64,000 nucleotides of DNA from Salinibaculum sp. SYNS191 (GTDB taxonomy: Archaea > Halobacteriota > Halobacteria > Halobacteriales > Haloarculaceae): contig NZ_CP147838.1 of NCBI RefSeq assembly GCF_037338445.1, positions 3,720,001 to 3,784,000 on the forward strand, given 5' to 3'. Below the pieces are notes generated by a model. The model had not been told where the DNA came from, did not search any database, and saw only the letters and a program-made list of their open reading frames with translations. Below are positions 9,216-17,559 of the stretch, piece after piece. Positions within the stretch are counted from its first letter, which is position 1, and each line of letters starts with the position of its first letter. The position numbers and the translations under genes were made by a program.

Positions 9216-9306
9216 GTCGCCCTCGCTACCGACGAAACGGCTGCAATTCTCTCGGCGTCTGCGCTCGACACCCGCTGCGATTTCGTCACAGGATACTCGA
9301 CAGAGG

Positions 9307-9948
9307 TCAGGGATCGAAGACCGCTGTCGCCAACTTCGATTCGATGGCGCTCAGTCGCTGTGAGAGCGCCGATTTCGAGATGTCTAGCGTCGCGGCAAGT
9401 TCGTCGAAAGAGGTCTGACGAGGCGTTTCATAATATCCTTCGCTCACCGCGACCATCGCCGCTTCTCGCTGCTTTGGAGTGAGATCGGAGATGTCGACGG
9501 TCGTCCGGTTGGACTCGACGCCCCCTTCTCGCTGTCTGGTAGTGAGTCGTCGGAGACTGACGCCTTCGGTAACGGACTTGAGGCGGTCGACCAACTCGGT
9601 GATGGTTTCGCGGTCCGAAACGTACGTCTCGACCATGACGGTGTCGCCGTCGGCACTCTGGATGCGCGGGACGCATCCGACCTCGCTGAACGCGAGACAG
9701 AGACAGGACTGCTCGACGTGGTTCGTCTCGTGGACCACGTGCGTGGTATCGCTGTCTTCGCTGACGGTCATTTCTGCGTGACAGACGCTATCGGTAACCT
9801 GGTTGTGGACGTTCTCGACCTGCGAACTGGGAGTCAAGAGCGGACACGAACAGCCGTGGGGCAGTTCTACCTCGAACAGTATCTGAAGGGTTCGCTCTTT
9901 CGAGGTATCCCCCATCGAACCCTCGAATCCGCTCTCGGGATCTTCCAT
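9307..9948 (-). CDS. dmsR: DmsR-like bacterio-opsin-activator-type HTH regulator
   Basis: Probable transcriptional activator of the adjacent dms operon. The C-terminal 50 residues form a Bat/HTH_10 helix-turn-helix: LTPKQREAAMVAVSEGYYETPR, then TSFDELAATLDISKSALSQRL. The N-terminal half carries several cysteines (GCSCPLL, SVCHAEM, SCLCLAF, VGCVP) and histidines. This could bind a metal, Fe-S cluster or oxygen-sensing group and fits an anaerobic regulator, but that is inferred. I place the start at the ATG 9948; an internal ATG at 9912 is possible, and upstream codons run into AT-rich promoter DNA. In Halobacterium the gene at this place, dmsR, is required for dms induction. Confidence 0.85.
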   Translation of the reverse strand: MEDPESGFEGSMGDTSKERTLQILFEVELPHGCSCPLLTPSSQVENVHNQVTDSVCHAEMTVSEDSDTTHVVHETNHVEQSCLCLAFSEVGCVPRIQSADGDTVMVETYVSDRETITELVDRLKSVTEGVSLRRLTTRQREGGVESNRTTVDISDLTPKQREAAMVAVSEGYYETPRQTSFDELAATLDISKSALSQRLSAIESKLATAVFDP

Positions 9949-9969
9949 GCCGACTAACCGTACCGTGCA

Positions 9970-10025
9970 CCTGCCTAAATACATTTTGTTAGGATATATG
10001 AGTGAAAATAAAAAATATGTATACA
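9970..10025 (-). promoter_or_regulatory. dmsR promoter with inverted repeat
   Basis: This short segment is far more AT-rich than its surroundings. It contains TATA-like DNA (TTTATTTTC and CATATATCC on the minus strand) about 30-60 nt before the dmsR start. An inverted repeat, CCTAA (9974-9978) and TTAGG (9989-9993) with a 10-nt spacer, lies between the TATA region and the start codon, in a position suitable for an operator. Confidence 0.45.
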
Positions 10026-10026
10026 C

Positions 10027-10642
10027 CTAGGCAGTAATTTTTGAATGATATAATGTTCTATGGAGAAATTCGGCCATCCAATACAGGCCTGTGTCTCTCG
10101 CCGTCTCCGACGACAACCGCGGAGTCGGCGGTATCTCCGCTACGACTCGCCAGGGAATACACGAGAGTGCCTCGTCGCGAGCCTGTGAGAGCAGTGGAGT
10201 GTGCTTTGAGTTCTCCGCCAGCAAGGTTCCTGGTGCCCTGGGTGGTGTCTCGACCCACGTTTCGGGCTTTGACCGTGTTGCAACGAACGATTCCGAGCAC
10301 TTCCACGATTTCGTGACCGAGGACCGTGTCAGTCGTGGCAGTTGCGACGAGCGACGGGTGAGCGTCAGCCGACTGTCGCTCTGTAGCTAAGATATATACA
10401 TAGCTTGACACTATGGCTTAGCAACGAGCCGTGTGTACACGCCGAAGTTCGCCGAACGCTCTGCCTGAAAAGACATTTTCCTATCAGCGGCTTTGTTGCA
10501 ACCCTCGCTGAGAACACAACGAGTGAATAGCGCGAGCGATGGTGGATGCCCTCTCGAAATCACGATATTCGGCCACTCATCAAGCACTGTCAACGCTTTC
10601 GTGTGACGAGCGAAAAACCACCAGACGGCAAGAGGATGAGGA
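10027..10642. other. Gene-free, lower-GC stretch with possible IS6-type terminal remnant
   Basis: No convincing coding region was found. Open frames on both strands are short, overlap each other and lack recognisable motifs. The base composition is visibly lower in GC than the flanks, and TATA-like DNA occurs at 10388-10397. At 10489-10503 the sequence GGCTTTGTTGCAACC resembles the terminal repeat of IS6-family elements (GGCACTGTTGCAAA in IS26). A second, weaker TGTTGCAAC occurs near 10287. The stretch lies directly beside a tRNA gene, a common insertion site, and is best read as an eroded mobile-element or insertion scar. Confidence 0.4.
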
Positions 10643-10717
10643 TGCTCCGACGGGGATTTGAACCCCGGTCATTGCCTCGAGAGGGCAATATGATTGGCCG
10701 GACTACACTATCGGAGC
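10643..10717 (-). tRNA. tRNA-Glu (anticodon CUC)
   Basis: On the minus strand the sequence folds as a tRNA. The acceptor stem GCTCCGA pairs with TCGGAGC. The anticodon stem TTGCC/GGCAA encloses the loop CTCTCGA with anticodon CUC (reads GAG, Glu). The T arm GGGGTTCAAATCCCC is canonical, with an A discriminator. No CCA is encoded and no intron is visible. It was identified by hand folding; it resembles haloarchaeal glutamate tRNAs in the D-arm segment GTGTAGTCCGGCCAATCA. Confidence 0.95.
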
Positions 10718-10798
10718 GCACGTCGCTTCGAGCGCAACAGACCGTAGCGAGGAATTACGTTTAACCATTGCGCTTCGCTTCCGGAGTGGGATAGATTC

Positions 10799-12031
10799 TC
10801 ACTCGTCGTCGAACGGCGAGCCGACGGCGTCCGGCTCCTCGCCTTTGATGCTGATGATGTTCTCGCGGCCGACCCGGAGTTTGCTGATATCGCCCGCCTC
10901 CTCCATCTCCGAGAGCAGCATGCTGACCTTGGATTTCGACCACTCGGTCTCCTCGACGATGTTGACCTGCTTCATCCGGCCGCCGTTGTCCTCCAGCAGT
11001 TTCAGCACGCGGTCCTCGTCCGACAGCAGTTCCTCTTCCGGGATGGCAGGCTCCGGGGCCGCCCCCTCGGTCGCCGGAGTGTCCGTCTCTGCCTGTGCGG
11101 CCTCGGCACCCCCGTCGTCGGACCCGCTCACGATGTCCGGAAGCGTTCCGGAGTACCACGCGATACCGCCTCCCAGACCGACCAGGAGGAGCAACGCGAG
11201 GACGAACGCCAGCGGTCCGAACCCGCCGGTCGACGGCGAGTCGGGCGTCCCCGTCTCGGTAGCGTCGGCGGTGGCAGTCGGCGAGCTACCATCACCACCT
11301 GTCCCGCCAGTGCCGCCGGTCCCACCGCCCGCCGCGTCGGGCACTGTCAGGACCGCCAGCGGTCTACTATCTGCGAACTGGGTGCCGTCGTCGCCGCCGA
11401 ACCACGTCACCGTCTCGCTGGCGGTGAGGTTGCCCTCCACTTCCAGGGAGTCCGGCGGTGGGTCGACCCGGTCGAAGGTGAGGTTCCCGCCGGGGGCCAT
11501 CACGAGGCGCTGGCCGCGGTTGATGTACATCCCGCCCTGGAACACGTCGCCGGCGACGACGACGCCGTCTCTCTCCCGGGAGAAGTTCGTCCAGAGGAAG
11601 GAGAGTTCGACGACGCCCCGGTCCGCCCCGAGCTGTTCGACCCTGGCGTCGCGGCTGAATCCCGTCGCCCGCATCTGCCTGCCGGTGCCGTTCGTGCCGA
11701 AGGCGACCAGTCGCTCGGCGCGAATCGTGAAGTCGGTGTACGTCTCCGTGGTGGTGTTCTCGAAGCGCCGGGCGTAGCTCTCGAACTGCTCGATTTCGGT
11801 TTCGTTGTCCAGCGGGGTCGTATGGCGCACTGTCCACCGCGCCGAGGTGTTCTCGTAGAGCCGTATCTCGAAGGCGGTGTTCGTGAACCCGTCCGGCGTC
11901 GTCTGGAAGGGAGCACTGGCGTCGGTGTCGGCGGGGACAGACGGGGAGGAGGCGAGCCCTCCCGGCACCGAACTGACGGCTGTCGTGACCAGGAGGACGA
12001 CGGTGAGGGCGACGAGTACCCGGCGGAGCAT
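10799..12031 (-). CDS. Membrane-anchored winged-helix regulator with exported sensor-like domain
   Basis: A 410-residue protein with three parts. Residues 1-28 are a signal peptide or first membrane helix. Residues 30-230 are an exported beta-rich domain with many N-glycosylation sequons (NTS, NET, NTT, NGT, NFS, NLT). A Gly/Thr-rich linker precedes a membrane helix near residues 273-295 (FVLALLLLVGLGGGIAWY). The cytoplasmic C terminus carries a MarR/GntR-like winged helix (DRVLKLLEDNGGRMKQVNIV, then EWSKSKVSMLLSEMEEAG). This layout suggests a one-component transmembrane sensor-regulator. The ligand and targets are unknown. It is a single transcription unit. Confidence 0.85.
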   Translation of the reverse strand: MLRRVLVALTVVLLVTTAVSSVPGGLASSPSVPADTDASAPFQTTPDGFTNTAFEIRLYENTSARWTVRHTTPLDNETEIEQFESYARRFENTTTETYTDFTIRAERLVAFGTNGTGRQMRATGFSRDARVEQLGADRGVVELSFLWTNFSRERDGVVVAGDVFQGGMYINRGQRLVMAPGGNLTFDRVDPPPDSLEVEGNLTASETVTWFGGDDGTQFADSRPLAVLTVPDAAGGGTGGTGGTGGDGSSPTATADATETGTPDSPSTGGFGPLAFVLALLLLVGLGGGIAWYSGTLPDIVSGSDDGGAEAAQAETDTPATEGAAPEPAIPEEELLSDEDRVLKLLEDNGGRMKQVNIVEETEWSKSKVSMLLSEMEEAGDISKLRVGRENIISIKGEEPDAVGSPFDDE

Positions 12032-12169
12032 CTACCGCATACCTCCCGAGGACAGAATAAAAACACTGTGCCTGCGGGCGAACATGCCCGCCTCCTGTGA
12101 AACGACGGTGTGCAACGGTCTGTGACGGGGAGGCAGGGGCGACGCTGTCCGGGACTACCGCGGCCCCGT

Positions 12170-12352
12170 TCAGACCTCTTCGACGTCGGCGTCCGGGGCG
12201 TTGTCCCGCACGCTCTCGATGCCCTGCCTGGCCTTCTGCTTGGAGGCGTACCCCTCACCGCAGTCCGCGATGATGTTGCCGTTGCTGTGCCGAAGCCGCC
12301 AGCGGTAGTCGCCGGCGCTGTCCTCGTACAGTTCGAAGGTCGCACTTGCCAT
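12170..12352 (-). CDS. DUF1508 (YegP/HVO_2922-like) small protein
   Basis: A 60-residue protein with the DUF1508 signature: FELYEDSAGDYRWRLRHSNG, then NIIADCGEGYASKQKARQGIES. It closely resembles the Haloferax HVO_2922-type protein whose structure shows one beta-beta-beta-alpha unit that dimerises. The ATG at 12352 gives the family's usual length; an in-frame ATG at 12358 adds two residues. Function is unknown, although family members are often stress-associated. Confidence 0.9.
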   Translation of the reverse strand: MASATFELYEDSAGDYRWRLRHSNGNIIADCGEGYASKQKARQGIESVRDNAPDADVEEV

Positions 12353-12410
12353 GGGCATTGATAGCACAGTTCCGACGAGCAAGAAGGTGACGGACAGTCG
12401 GCGGCAGCCG

Positions 12411-13154
12411 TCAGGGAGCGAGGCGGTTCTTCCGGTTTCTCATCTCCTGTTCGTAGTGTTCGAACGTGATGGGACACCACTCTTTCGCGATATCGAGGAC
12501 CCGTTCGGTCATCTCTCTGATTTCCCACTGGGCGTCCGCGGCAGCGCGCATGTCCGCGACGTGCATCAGCATGCGCGCGTTCATCGTCATCACGATGTTG
12601 ACCTTCGTCCCGATGGGGAGCACGAAGCGGGCGTCCTCGGGCGGCATGCCGAGGTCGAGCAGTTCCTGGTAGGACTCGACGGCATTCGCGATGGTGTCCG
12701 TGAATATCTCCTCGCGGCGTTCGACGTCAGCCTCGTCGACGCTGCCGCGCTTCTGGTTGCGCCCCACCCAGTCGGGGTCCGTGGCCGAGGGCGGGATGAC
12801 GACCATCTCGCCCTCCCGGACGTCCGCGGGGTCGACGTCGTCGAAGGAGACGTACCGCATCGACTGGACGTCGAAGGAGACGTGGCGGTGACGGGTCAGT
12901 TGCGCCATACACGAGCGGCTGACGCCCTCGATTGCGAAGGTGGCGTGGGGATGCTCGAAGGGGCCGAAGTGCCCGTGGTCGAGCAGGTGGTGGATGAGCG
13001 TCGCCTGCTTGTCCTCGATGGTCTCGCCGTCGGTCGTCCCCATGACCTCCTCGAAGGGGAGGTCACCGACGAACTCGCCCATGTAGTCGTTGCGCGCGCC
13101 CTGGCAGATGAGACGTTCTGGGTCCTCGGTGGCTTCGAGCAGTTGGACCTGCAT
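12411..13154 (-). CDS. thyX: Flavin-dependent thymidylate synthase ThyX
   Basis: This enzyme makes dTMP from dUMP using methylene-tetrahydrofolate and FAD with NAD(P)H. The defining ThyX motif RHRxxSFDVQSxRY is at residues 88-101. An upstream HHLLDHGHFGPFEHPH segment and a downstream RFVLPIGTKVNIVMTMNAR segment hold further conserved positions. The length of 247 residues is typical. There is no thyA in the window. The gene stands alone on the minus strand with a short spacer before the next gene. Confidence 0.97.
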   Translation of the reverse strand: MQVQLLEATEDPERLICQGARNDYMGEFVGDLPFEEVMGTTDGETIEDKQATLIHHLLDHGHFGPFEHPHATFAIEGVSRSCMAQLTRHRHVSFDVQSMRYVSFDDVDPADVREGEMVVIPPSATDPDWVGRNQKRGSVDEADVERREEIFTDTIANAVESYQELLDLGMPPEDARFVLPIGTKVNIVMTMNARMLMHVADMRAAADAQWEIREMTERVLDIAKEWCPITFEHYEQEMRNRKNRLAP

Positions 13155-13196
13155 ACAAGCCCCGGTGAACCGGAGGGCAATAATACCTGTCCTCGG

Positions 13197-13856
13197 TCAG
13201 AGTTCGACCCACGGGGAGGGTTCGGGCTGCAGCCCCCTCACACGGGCCTCCCGCGTCCCGTCGTTCTCCCGGAGTTCGACGAGCCCGTCGAAGGCCTGCT
13301 TGAGTACCTGGAGCGTCTGTTTGTCGTGAGCCGAGGAGTCGATGGTGAACACGCCCAGAAAGCCCGCCGAGTCGAGTCGCGAGGAGAGCACGTGACAGAA
13401 CTTGAAGACGGTCTGGCGGTCGGTGTAGGTGACCATCGTCGAGAGGTTGGTCAGCCCGAGGCGACCGCTGTCGAGGCCCGCGTCGTGGAGTCGCTCGAAG
13501 CAGTTCGTGATGCCGATGCCGATACCGGTCATGTCCGACGGCGAGGCGACGCGGTGGACGTACGCACCGCCGTCGAGTTCGAGTTCCTCGCGGTTGGAGT
13601 CGGCCCGGCAGTCGATGCCACAGATTGCAGCGCTGTCGAGTCCCCCGGTTCGGTCCTCGATGTCCGCCACCAGGTCCTCCGCGCGGCCCCCGGTGGTGAC
13701 AGCGACTGCCCCGTTGGACGACGCCACGCCGTCGGCCAGCAGGTCGGTCAGCAGTGCATCCTTGCCGGTCATCGCCGCGCCGGTGACGAGGAGACTCGAC
13801 CCCGGTGCGACCGACGACATTGCGTCGACGTCGACGACGTTGGAGAGGTCGTACAT
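13197..13856 (-). CDS. RecA/KaiC-superfamily (GvpD/RAD55-like) ATPase domain protein
   Basis: A 219-residue protein of the haloarchaeal RAD55/KaiC-like group. The P loop GAAMTGKDALLTDLL near residues 26-40 has Asp in place of the usual Ser/Thr after GK, so nucleotide hydrolysis may be weak. Strands such as NGAVAVTTGG and the segment LGVFTIDSSAHDKQTLQVLK fit the RecA core. It begins 7 nt after the HalX response-regulator gene, so the two are likely one unit, with this protein a probable signalling partner or output. No DNA-repair role is indicated. Confidence 0.75.
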   Translation of the reverse strand: MYDLSNVVDVDAMSSVAPGSSLLVTGAAMTGKDALLTDLLADGVASSNGAVAVTTGGRAEDLVADIEDRTGGLDSAAICGIDCRADSNREELELDGGAYVHRVASPSDMTGIGIGITNCFERLHDAGLDSGRLGLTNLSTMVTYTDRQTVFKFCHVLSSRLDSAGFLGVFTIDSSAHDKQTLQVLKQAFDGLVELRENDGTREARVRGLQPEPSPWVEL

Positions 13857-13863
13857 GGATCTC

Positions 13864-14448
13864 TCAGTTCTCGTCCTGGTTGCTCAGGCCACGAATCGTG
13901 GCGATGAAGTCCTCGTCGTCCTCGATGCCACCGAGCGTCTCCGAGAGCTCGCCGCGGAGGTCCCCGATGCGCGACGTGAGTTTCTCGTACTCCTCGCTCT
14001 CGGCGAGTTCCGCACGGCTCTTGGTCGCCTCCAGGGTCGCCTGCTTCTCGACCAGCGAGTAGTACTCCTGGAGGAGGCTGTCGTACTCCGAGCGTTCGAG
14101 GAGGTTCGTCACGGTGTCTTCGAGCTGGTCGCTCTTGATCGGCTTCGAGAGGTACGCGTCGAAGCCCATCTCCAGGATGTCGAAGTCCGGCTCGACGGCG
14201 GTCACCATCGCTACGCGACAGTCGAGTTCCTCGTCCCGGATGTGTGCGAGCACCTCGTCCCCGGAGAGACCGGGCATCATCCGGTCGAGCAGCACCACGT
14301 CGACGTCGCTGTTCAGTTCTTCCAGCCCCTCGTCTCCGTTTTCTGCCACGCGGACGTCGTAGTCGTCCGCCAGCCAGAGACGGTACGTGTCGGCGACGTC
14401 GGGCTCGTCCTCGACGATGAGCACGACGGGTGGTTGCGCGTCTGACAT
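13864..14448 (-). CDS. HalX-type response regulator
   Basis: Two-component receiver protein of 194 residues. The receiver domain spans residues 7-115, with acidic residues E13 and D14, phosphoacceptor D55 in VVLLDRMMPG, a T83-region switch, and K102 in LSKPI. The remaining 80 residues form the helical HalX domain, rich in Glu/Lys heptads and found almost only in haloarchaea. No DNA-binding domain is present. The ATG at 14448 is preferred over 14463 because GGGGAG lies just upstream. A histidine kinase is encoded about 2 kb away, but pairing cannot be shown from sequence. Confidence 0.9.
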   Translation of the reverse strand: MSDAQPPVVLIVEDEPDVADTYRLWLADDYDVRVAENGDEGLEELNSDVDVVLLDRMMPGLSGDEVLAHIRDEELDCRVAMVTAVEPDFDILEMGFDAYLSKPIKSDQLEDTVTNLLERSEYDSLLQEYYSLVEKQATLEATKSRAELAESEEYEKLTSRIGDLRGELSETLGGIEDDEDFIATIRGLSNQDEN

Positions 14449-14557
14449 CTCTCTCCCCGGCATTTCTCATTCAACACACATAGCCCTGTGGGTCGCTGGA
14501 AACCGCACACCGGGAGAGACCGACATCCACAAGGCTGGTCCGACCTGTAGCTGAGCC

Positions 14558-15139
14558 ATGATACAGAATCTGGCGGCTGGGCAACAGGGGTTCACCAGCA
14601 ACGTCTTCCTCGTCGCCGGCGAGCGGACCGTCCTCGTCGACGTCGGCAACCAGTTCGACGTCGTGGCTGCCACCCGCGAGTACGTCGACGACATCGACGC
14701 GGTGGTGCTGACGCACACCCACCCCGACCACGTCGGGAACCTCGCCGCCGTCGTCGACGCGTTCGACGTGGACGTCTGGGGGTTCGACACCGATGCCGAC
14801 GGCGTCGACCACGCCATCGCCGACGGCGAGACCGTGCTGCTCGGCGACGACGAGTACGAGGCGCTGCACACGCCCGGTCACAAGGACGACCACCTCTGCT
14901 TCTACTCGCGGAGCAACCAGACGCTGTTCGCCGGCGACCTCGTCTTCGCCAACGGCGGATTCGGCCGGACCGACCTGGAGGAGGGTGACCGGGGGCTGCT
15001 CGTCGAGAGCGTCGGCCGCGTCCTCGACACCGTCGACGAGGAACTGCAGGCGATGCACACCGGACACGGGCCGAGCGTGACTGCCAACCCCCACACCGAC
15101 ATCGAACTGGCGCTGCAGGCGGCCCGGATGCGGGCCTGA
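14558..15139 (+). CDS. Metallo-beta-lactamase-fold hydrolase
   Basis: A 193-residue MBL-fold protein. The metal-binding motif THTHPDH is at about residues 52-58. It is followed by an HTPGHKDDH segment, an FAGDLVF Asp and a late MHTGHGP His, giving the full dinuclear metal site. It resembles glyoxalase II-like thioester hydrolases, but the substrate cannot be read from the sequence. It is divergent from the HalX regulator and convergent with the BioD-like ATPase gene. Confidence 0.9.
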   Translation: MIQNLAAGQQGFTSNVFLVAGERTVLVDVGNQFDVVAATREYVDDIDAVVLTHTHPDHVGNLAAVVDAFDVDVWGFDTDADGVDHAIADGETVLLGDDEYEALHTPGHKDDHLCFYSRSNQTLFAGDLVFANGGFGRTDLEEGDRGLLVESVGRVLDTVDEELQAMHTGHGPSVTANPHTDIELALQAARMRA

Positions 15140-15152
15140 GACGGGTCGGTGG

Positions 15153-15956
15153 TCAGGCGTCGGCGACGGAGAGCACCCGGTCGTAGGCCTCGCTGTAGGC
15201 GTCGGCGACGTCCGCCGGCGAGTCGCGCTCGCTCCCCCGCAGGGGCGGGAGGTCGCACTCCTCGACGGGGTCGACGAGGTCCACGACGTCACCGACGCGC
15301 TCCTCCAGCGTGCCCTCGTTGGGACTGCGCGATGCCACCTGGCAGGCGCGCACGAACCGCTCACCACGGTAGACGCGGAGGCGCAACGGGTCGACGACGG
15401 CGACGGCGTCGGGGTCGATGGTCTGCAGCGGGCGCGCGATGTGGCTGTAGGACTCAACGACGGCGTGTCCCGTCGTGGCGACGTCCTCCGCCAGCGATTC
15501 CAGCGCCGGGAGGTGGTGCTGCTCCATCGCGTCGTTGAGTTCCGGCACCGACTCCACGGTGATGGCGTCCGACAGCGGCAGGGCCTCCATGACGGCGTCC
15601 GGGACGTCGACGGTTCCGTTGACGACGTAGCGCTCGCCCGCACGGTCGACGACGAACTCCCTGTCTTCCTGTCCGAGCAACCCACTCCCCCCGCCCGGCG
15701 AGGGTTTCCAGAGCCGGTGGACCGGGTTGATGTCCTCCGGGGCGAGCTGGCCGGGGCTGGCCTTCGCGAGCGTCCGGGCGTCCTTGCCGAACAGCCGGCC
15801 CTTGCCGGTGGCGTAGCGGAAATCGTCGTGGTCGAACCAGTAGTCGTTGCCGGCCCGCGGTTTGAACCCGACGGCTCCGGTCTGTGCGACCAGCCCCGCC
15901 GAGAACGTGGTCTTGCCCGCGTCGACGCGCTGTGCGCCGGCGACGAGCACGTTCAT
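15153..15956 (-). CDS. BioD/MinD-like P-loop ATPase
   Basis: The 267-residue protein begins MNVLVAGAQRVDAGKTTFSA, a P loop close to that of dethiobiotin synthetase and CobQ-like ligases (GKTT at residues 14-17). A GFKPRAGNDYWFD segment recalls the substrate-linked KP motif of that fold. The downstream sequence diverges from BioD, and no biotin genes are nearby. The start at 15956 overlaps the stop of the DUF5827-like gene as ATGA. It is probably a conserved haloarchaeal ATPase of unknown substrate. Confidence 0.8.
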   Translation of the reverse strand: MNVLVAGAQRVDAGKTTFSAGLVAQTGAVGFKPRAGNDYWFDHDDFRYATGKGRLFGKDARTLAKASPGQLAPEDINPVHRLWKPSPGGGSGLLGQEDREFVVDRAGERYVVNGTVDVPDAVMEALPLSDAITVESVPELNDAMEQHHLPALESLAEDVATTGHAVVESYSHIARPLQTIDPDAVAVVDPLRLRVYRGERFVRACQVASRSPNEGTLEERVGDVVDLVDPVEECDLPPLRGSERDSPADVADAYSEAYDRVLSVADA

Positions 15957-16219
15957 TTCGCGAGTCCGTAGTAGCCGGGTTCGTCGTCCGCGGCCGGCTC
16001 CGCGAAGACGAACTCCTCGGTGTGGGTCATCATCCACGGTATCGCCCAGTCCAGCAGGACGTTCTCCGTCTCGACGTCCAGTTCCACGTCGGGGTCCAGC
16101 CCCTGGAGCAGGCGGGCGACCTCGTAGATGGTGTAGAGCTTCTCGTCGTCCAGCACCTCGTCGGGTTCGCGAAAGGAGAGCGGCCGCAGGTCCTCGAATT
16201 CGTCTCTTGAAACGGGCAT
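15953..16219 (-). CDS. DUF5827-like small acidic protein
   Basis: An 88-residue protein beginning MPVSRDEFEDLRPLSF, followed by conserved YTIYEVARLLQGLDPDVELD and VLLDWAIPWMMTHTEEFVFA. I recognise this as a haloarchaeal domain of unknown function (DUF5827, from memory). The ATG at 16219 is used; longer in-frame starts add a non-conserved extension. It is coupled by a 4-nt overlap to the BioD-like ATPase, suggesting a joint function. Confidence 0.8.
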   Translation of the reverse strand: MPVSRDEFEDLRPLSFREPDEVLDDEKLYTIYEVARLLQGLDPDVELDVETENVLLDWAIPWMMTHTEEFVFAEPAADDEPGYYGLAK

Positions 16220-16307
16220 GCCCCCCGGTAGCGGGGAGACCGGCCTAAACACTCCGGTTTCGCTTCACGTGGGCACATATTTGAGTCCGAAGCGCGAAGA
16301 CAGCCCA

Positions 16308-17357
16308 ATGGAGGCGCTGGACATCGACGGGAGAGCCGTCGTCGACGCCATCGACCAGCCGGCCTTCGTCGTGGACGGGAGTGACCGCGTCCTCGTCTGC
16401 AACGAGGAGTGCCGCGCGCTGGCCGGCGACGACGTCTCCGGGACCTCCCTCGGGGACGCGCTGGCGGACTATCCCGACCTCCTGGCGGAGGTGTCCGCGA
16501 GCGACCCCGGCCTCGTAACCGTCGAGACCAGCGCCGGCACGCGCCACTTCGACGTCCAGAAGTCGGACCTTCGCGACGAGCGGGGGCGTCGCCTTGGGGA
16601 CCTCGTTCTGTGTCACGACGTCACGGAGCAACAGCGCCAGCGACGCGAACTCGAACGCCAGAACGAACAGCTCGACAGGTTCGCCAGCCTCGTCTCCCAC
16701 GACCTCCGGAACCCGCTCGACGTCGCCATCGGGCGGACGACGGTGCTCGGCGAACTCGTCGACTCCGAGGAGGCACGGGAACACGTTGCCGAACTCGAAG
16801 CGGCCCACACGCGGATGCGGGAGATAATCCACGACGTGCTCACGCTGGCCCAGGAGGGCCGGAACATCGACGAGACGTCGGCTGTCGACCTCGCCGCCGT
16901 CGCCGAAGCCGCCTGGTCACACGTCGACACCGCCGGCGCGTCGCTGTCTGTCCGGGCGGATGCGACCGTCCGCGCCGACCCGGCCCGGCTCGAACAGGTG
17001 TTCGAGAACCTGTTTCGAAACAGCGCGGAACACGCCGCCACGAGCGGTCGGGGACAGCCCGACGGGGACCCAGACCGACCCGGGAGCGTGACGGTGACCG
17101 TCGGCGAACTGGCGGGTGGCGACGGGTTCTACGTCGCGGACGACGGGAGGGGCGTCCCGGACGACGTCGCCAACAGCGTCTTCGAGGCCGGGGTCTCCGG
17201 CGACGGGTGCGGTACGGGGCTGGGACTCGCTATCGTCCGGTCCATCGCTGCCGCTCACGGCTGGGAGAGTGAGGTCACCACAGCGGAGGCGGGCGGTGCG
17301 AGGTTCGAGTTCCGTGGCGTGGAACTCGCGACCGACGGCACCCGTCCCGAACAGTAG
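16308..17357 (+). CDS. PAS-domain histidine kinase
   Basis: A soluble 349-residue sensor kinase. Residues 10-110 are a PAS domain starting VVDAIDQPAFVVDGSDRVLV. The dimerisation/phosphoacceptor region contains SLVSHDLRNPL with His131. The ATPase domain has the N box NLFRNSAEH, the G1 box DDGRGVPD and the G2 box GTGLGLAIV. All catalytic boxes are intact and there are no membrane helices, so the signal is presumably intracellular (redox, ligand or light). The nearest receiver without its own kinase is the HalX protein at 13864-14448. Confidence 0.92.
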   Translation: MEALDIDGRAVVDAIDQPAFVVDGSDRVLVCNEECRALAGDDVSGTSLGDALADYPDLLAEVSASDPGLVTVETSAGTRHFDVQKSDLRDERGRRLGDLVLCHDVTEQQRQRRELERQNEQLDRFASLVSHDLRNPLDVAIGRTTVLGELVDSEEAREHVAELEAAHTRMREIIHDVLTLAQEGRNIDETSAVDLAAVAEAAWSHVDTAGASLSVRADATVRADPARLEQVFENLFRNSAEHAATSGRGQPDGDPDRPGSVTVTVGELAGGDGFYVADDGRGVPDDVANSVFEAGVSGDGCGTGLGLAIVRSIAAAHGWESEVTTAEAGGARFEFRGVELATDGTRPEQ

Positions 17358-17559
17358 GCGCGCGCCGGTCGACACCGCGACTCCACTCACACGAATGCGC
17401 GGATGCGGGACCGCCGGGGTCCCGGCACCTCGTGCTACTGCGACCATCGCATAAACTCCGCAGGTTCGTTCTGACCGTTCAGCAGTCGCGACGGCGGGTA
17501 AGAGTCGCCTACGAACGGAATTGAACGGTCCCGCTCTGGCGGTCCGGGCCACGACCGGA

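Noticed and set aside
10058..10411. A 117-codon minus-strand frame in the gene-free stretch.
   Set aside because: Non-ATG start, no motif, and overlapping frames on the other strand of similar quality; treated as part of the scar region.
12351..13907. A 518-codon plus-strand frame opposite thyX and the KaiC-like gene.
   Set aside because: It crosses two genes with clear motifs on the other strand and has none of its own.
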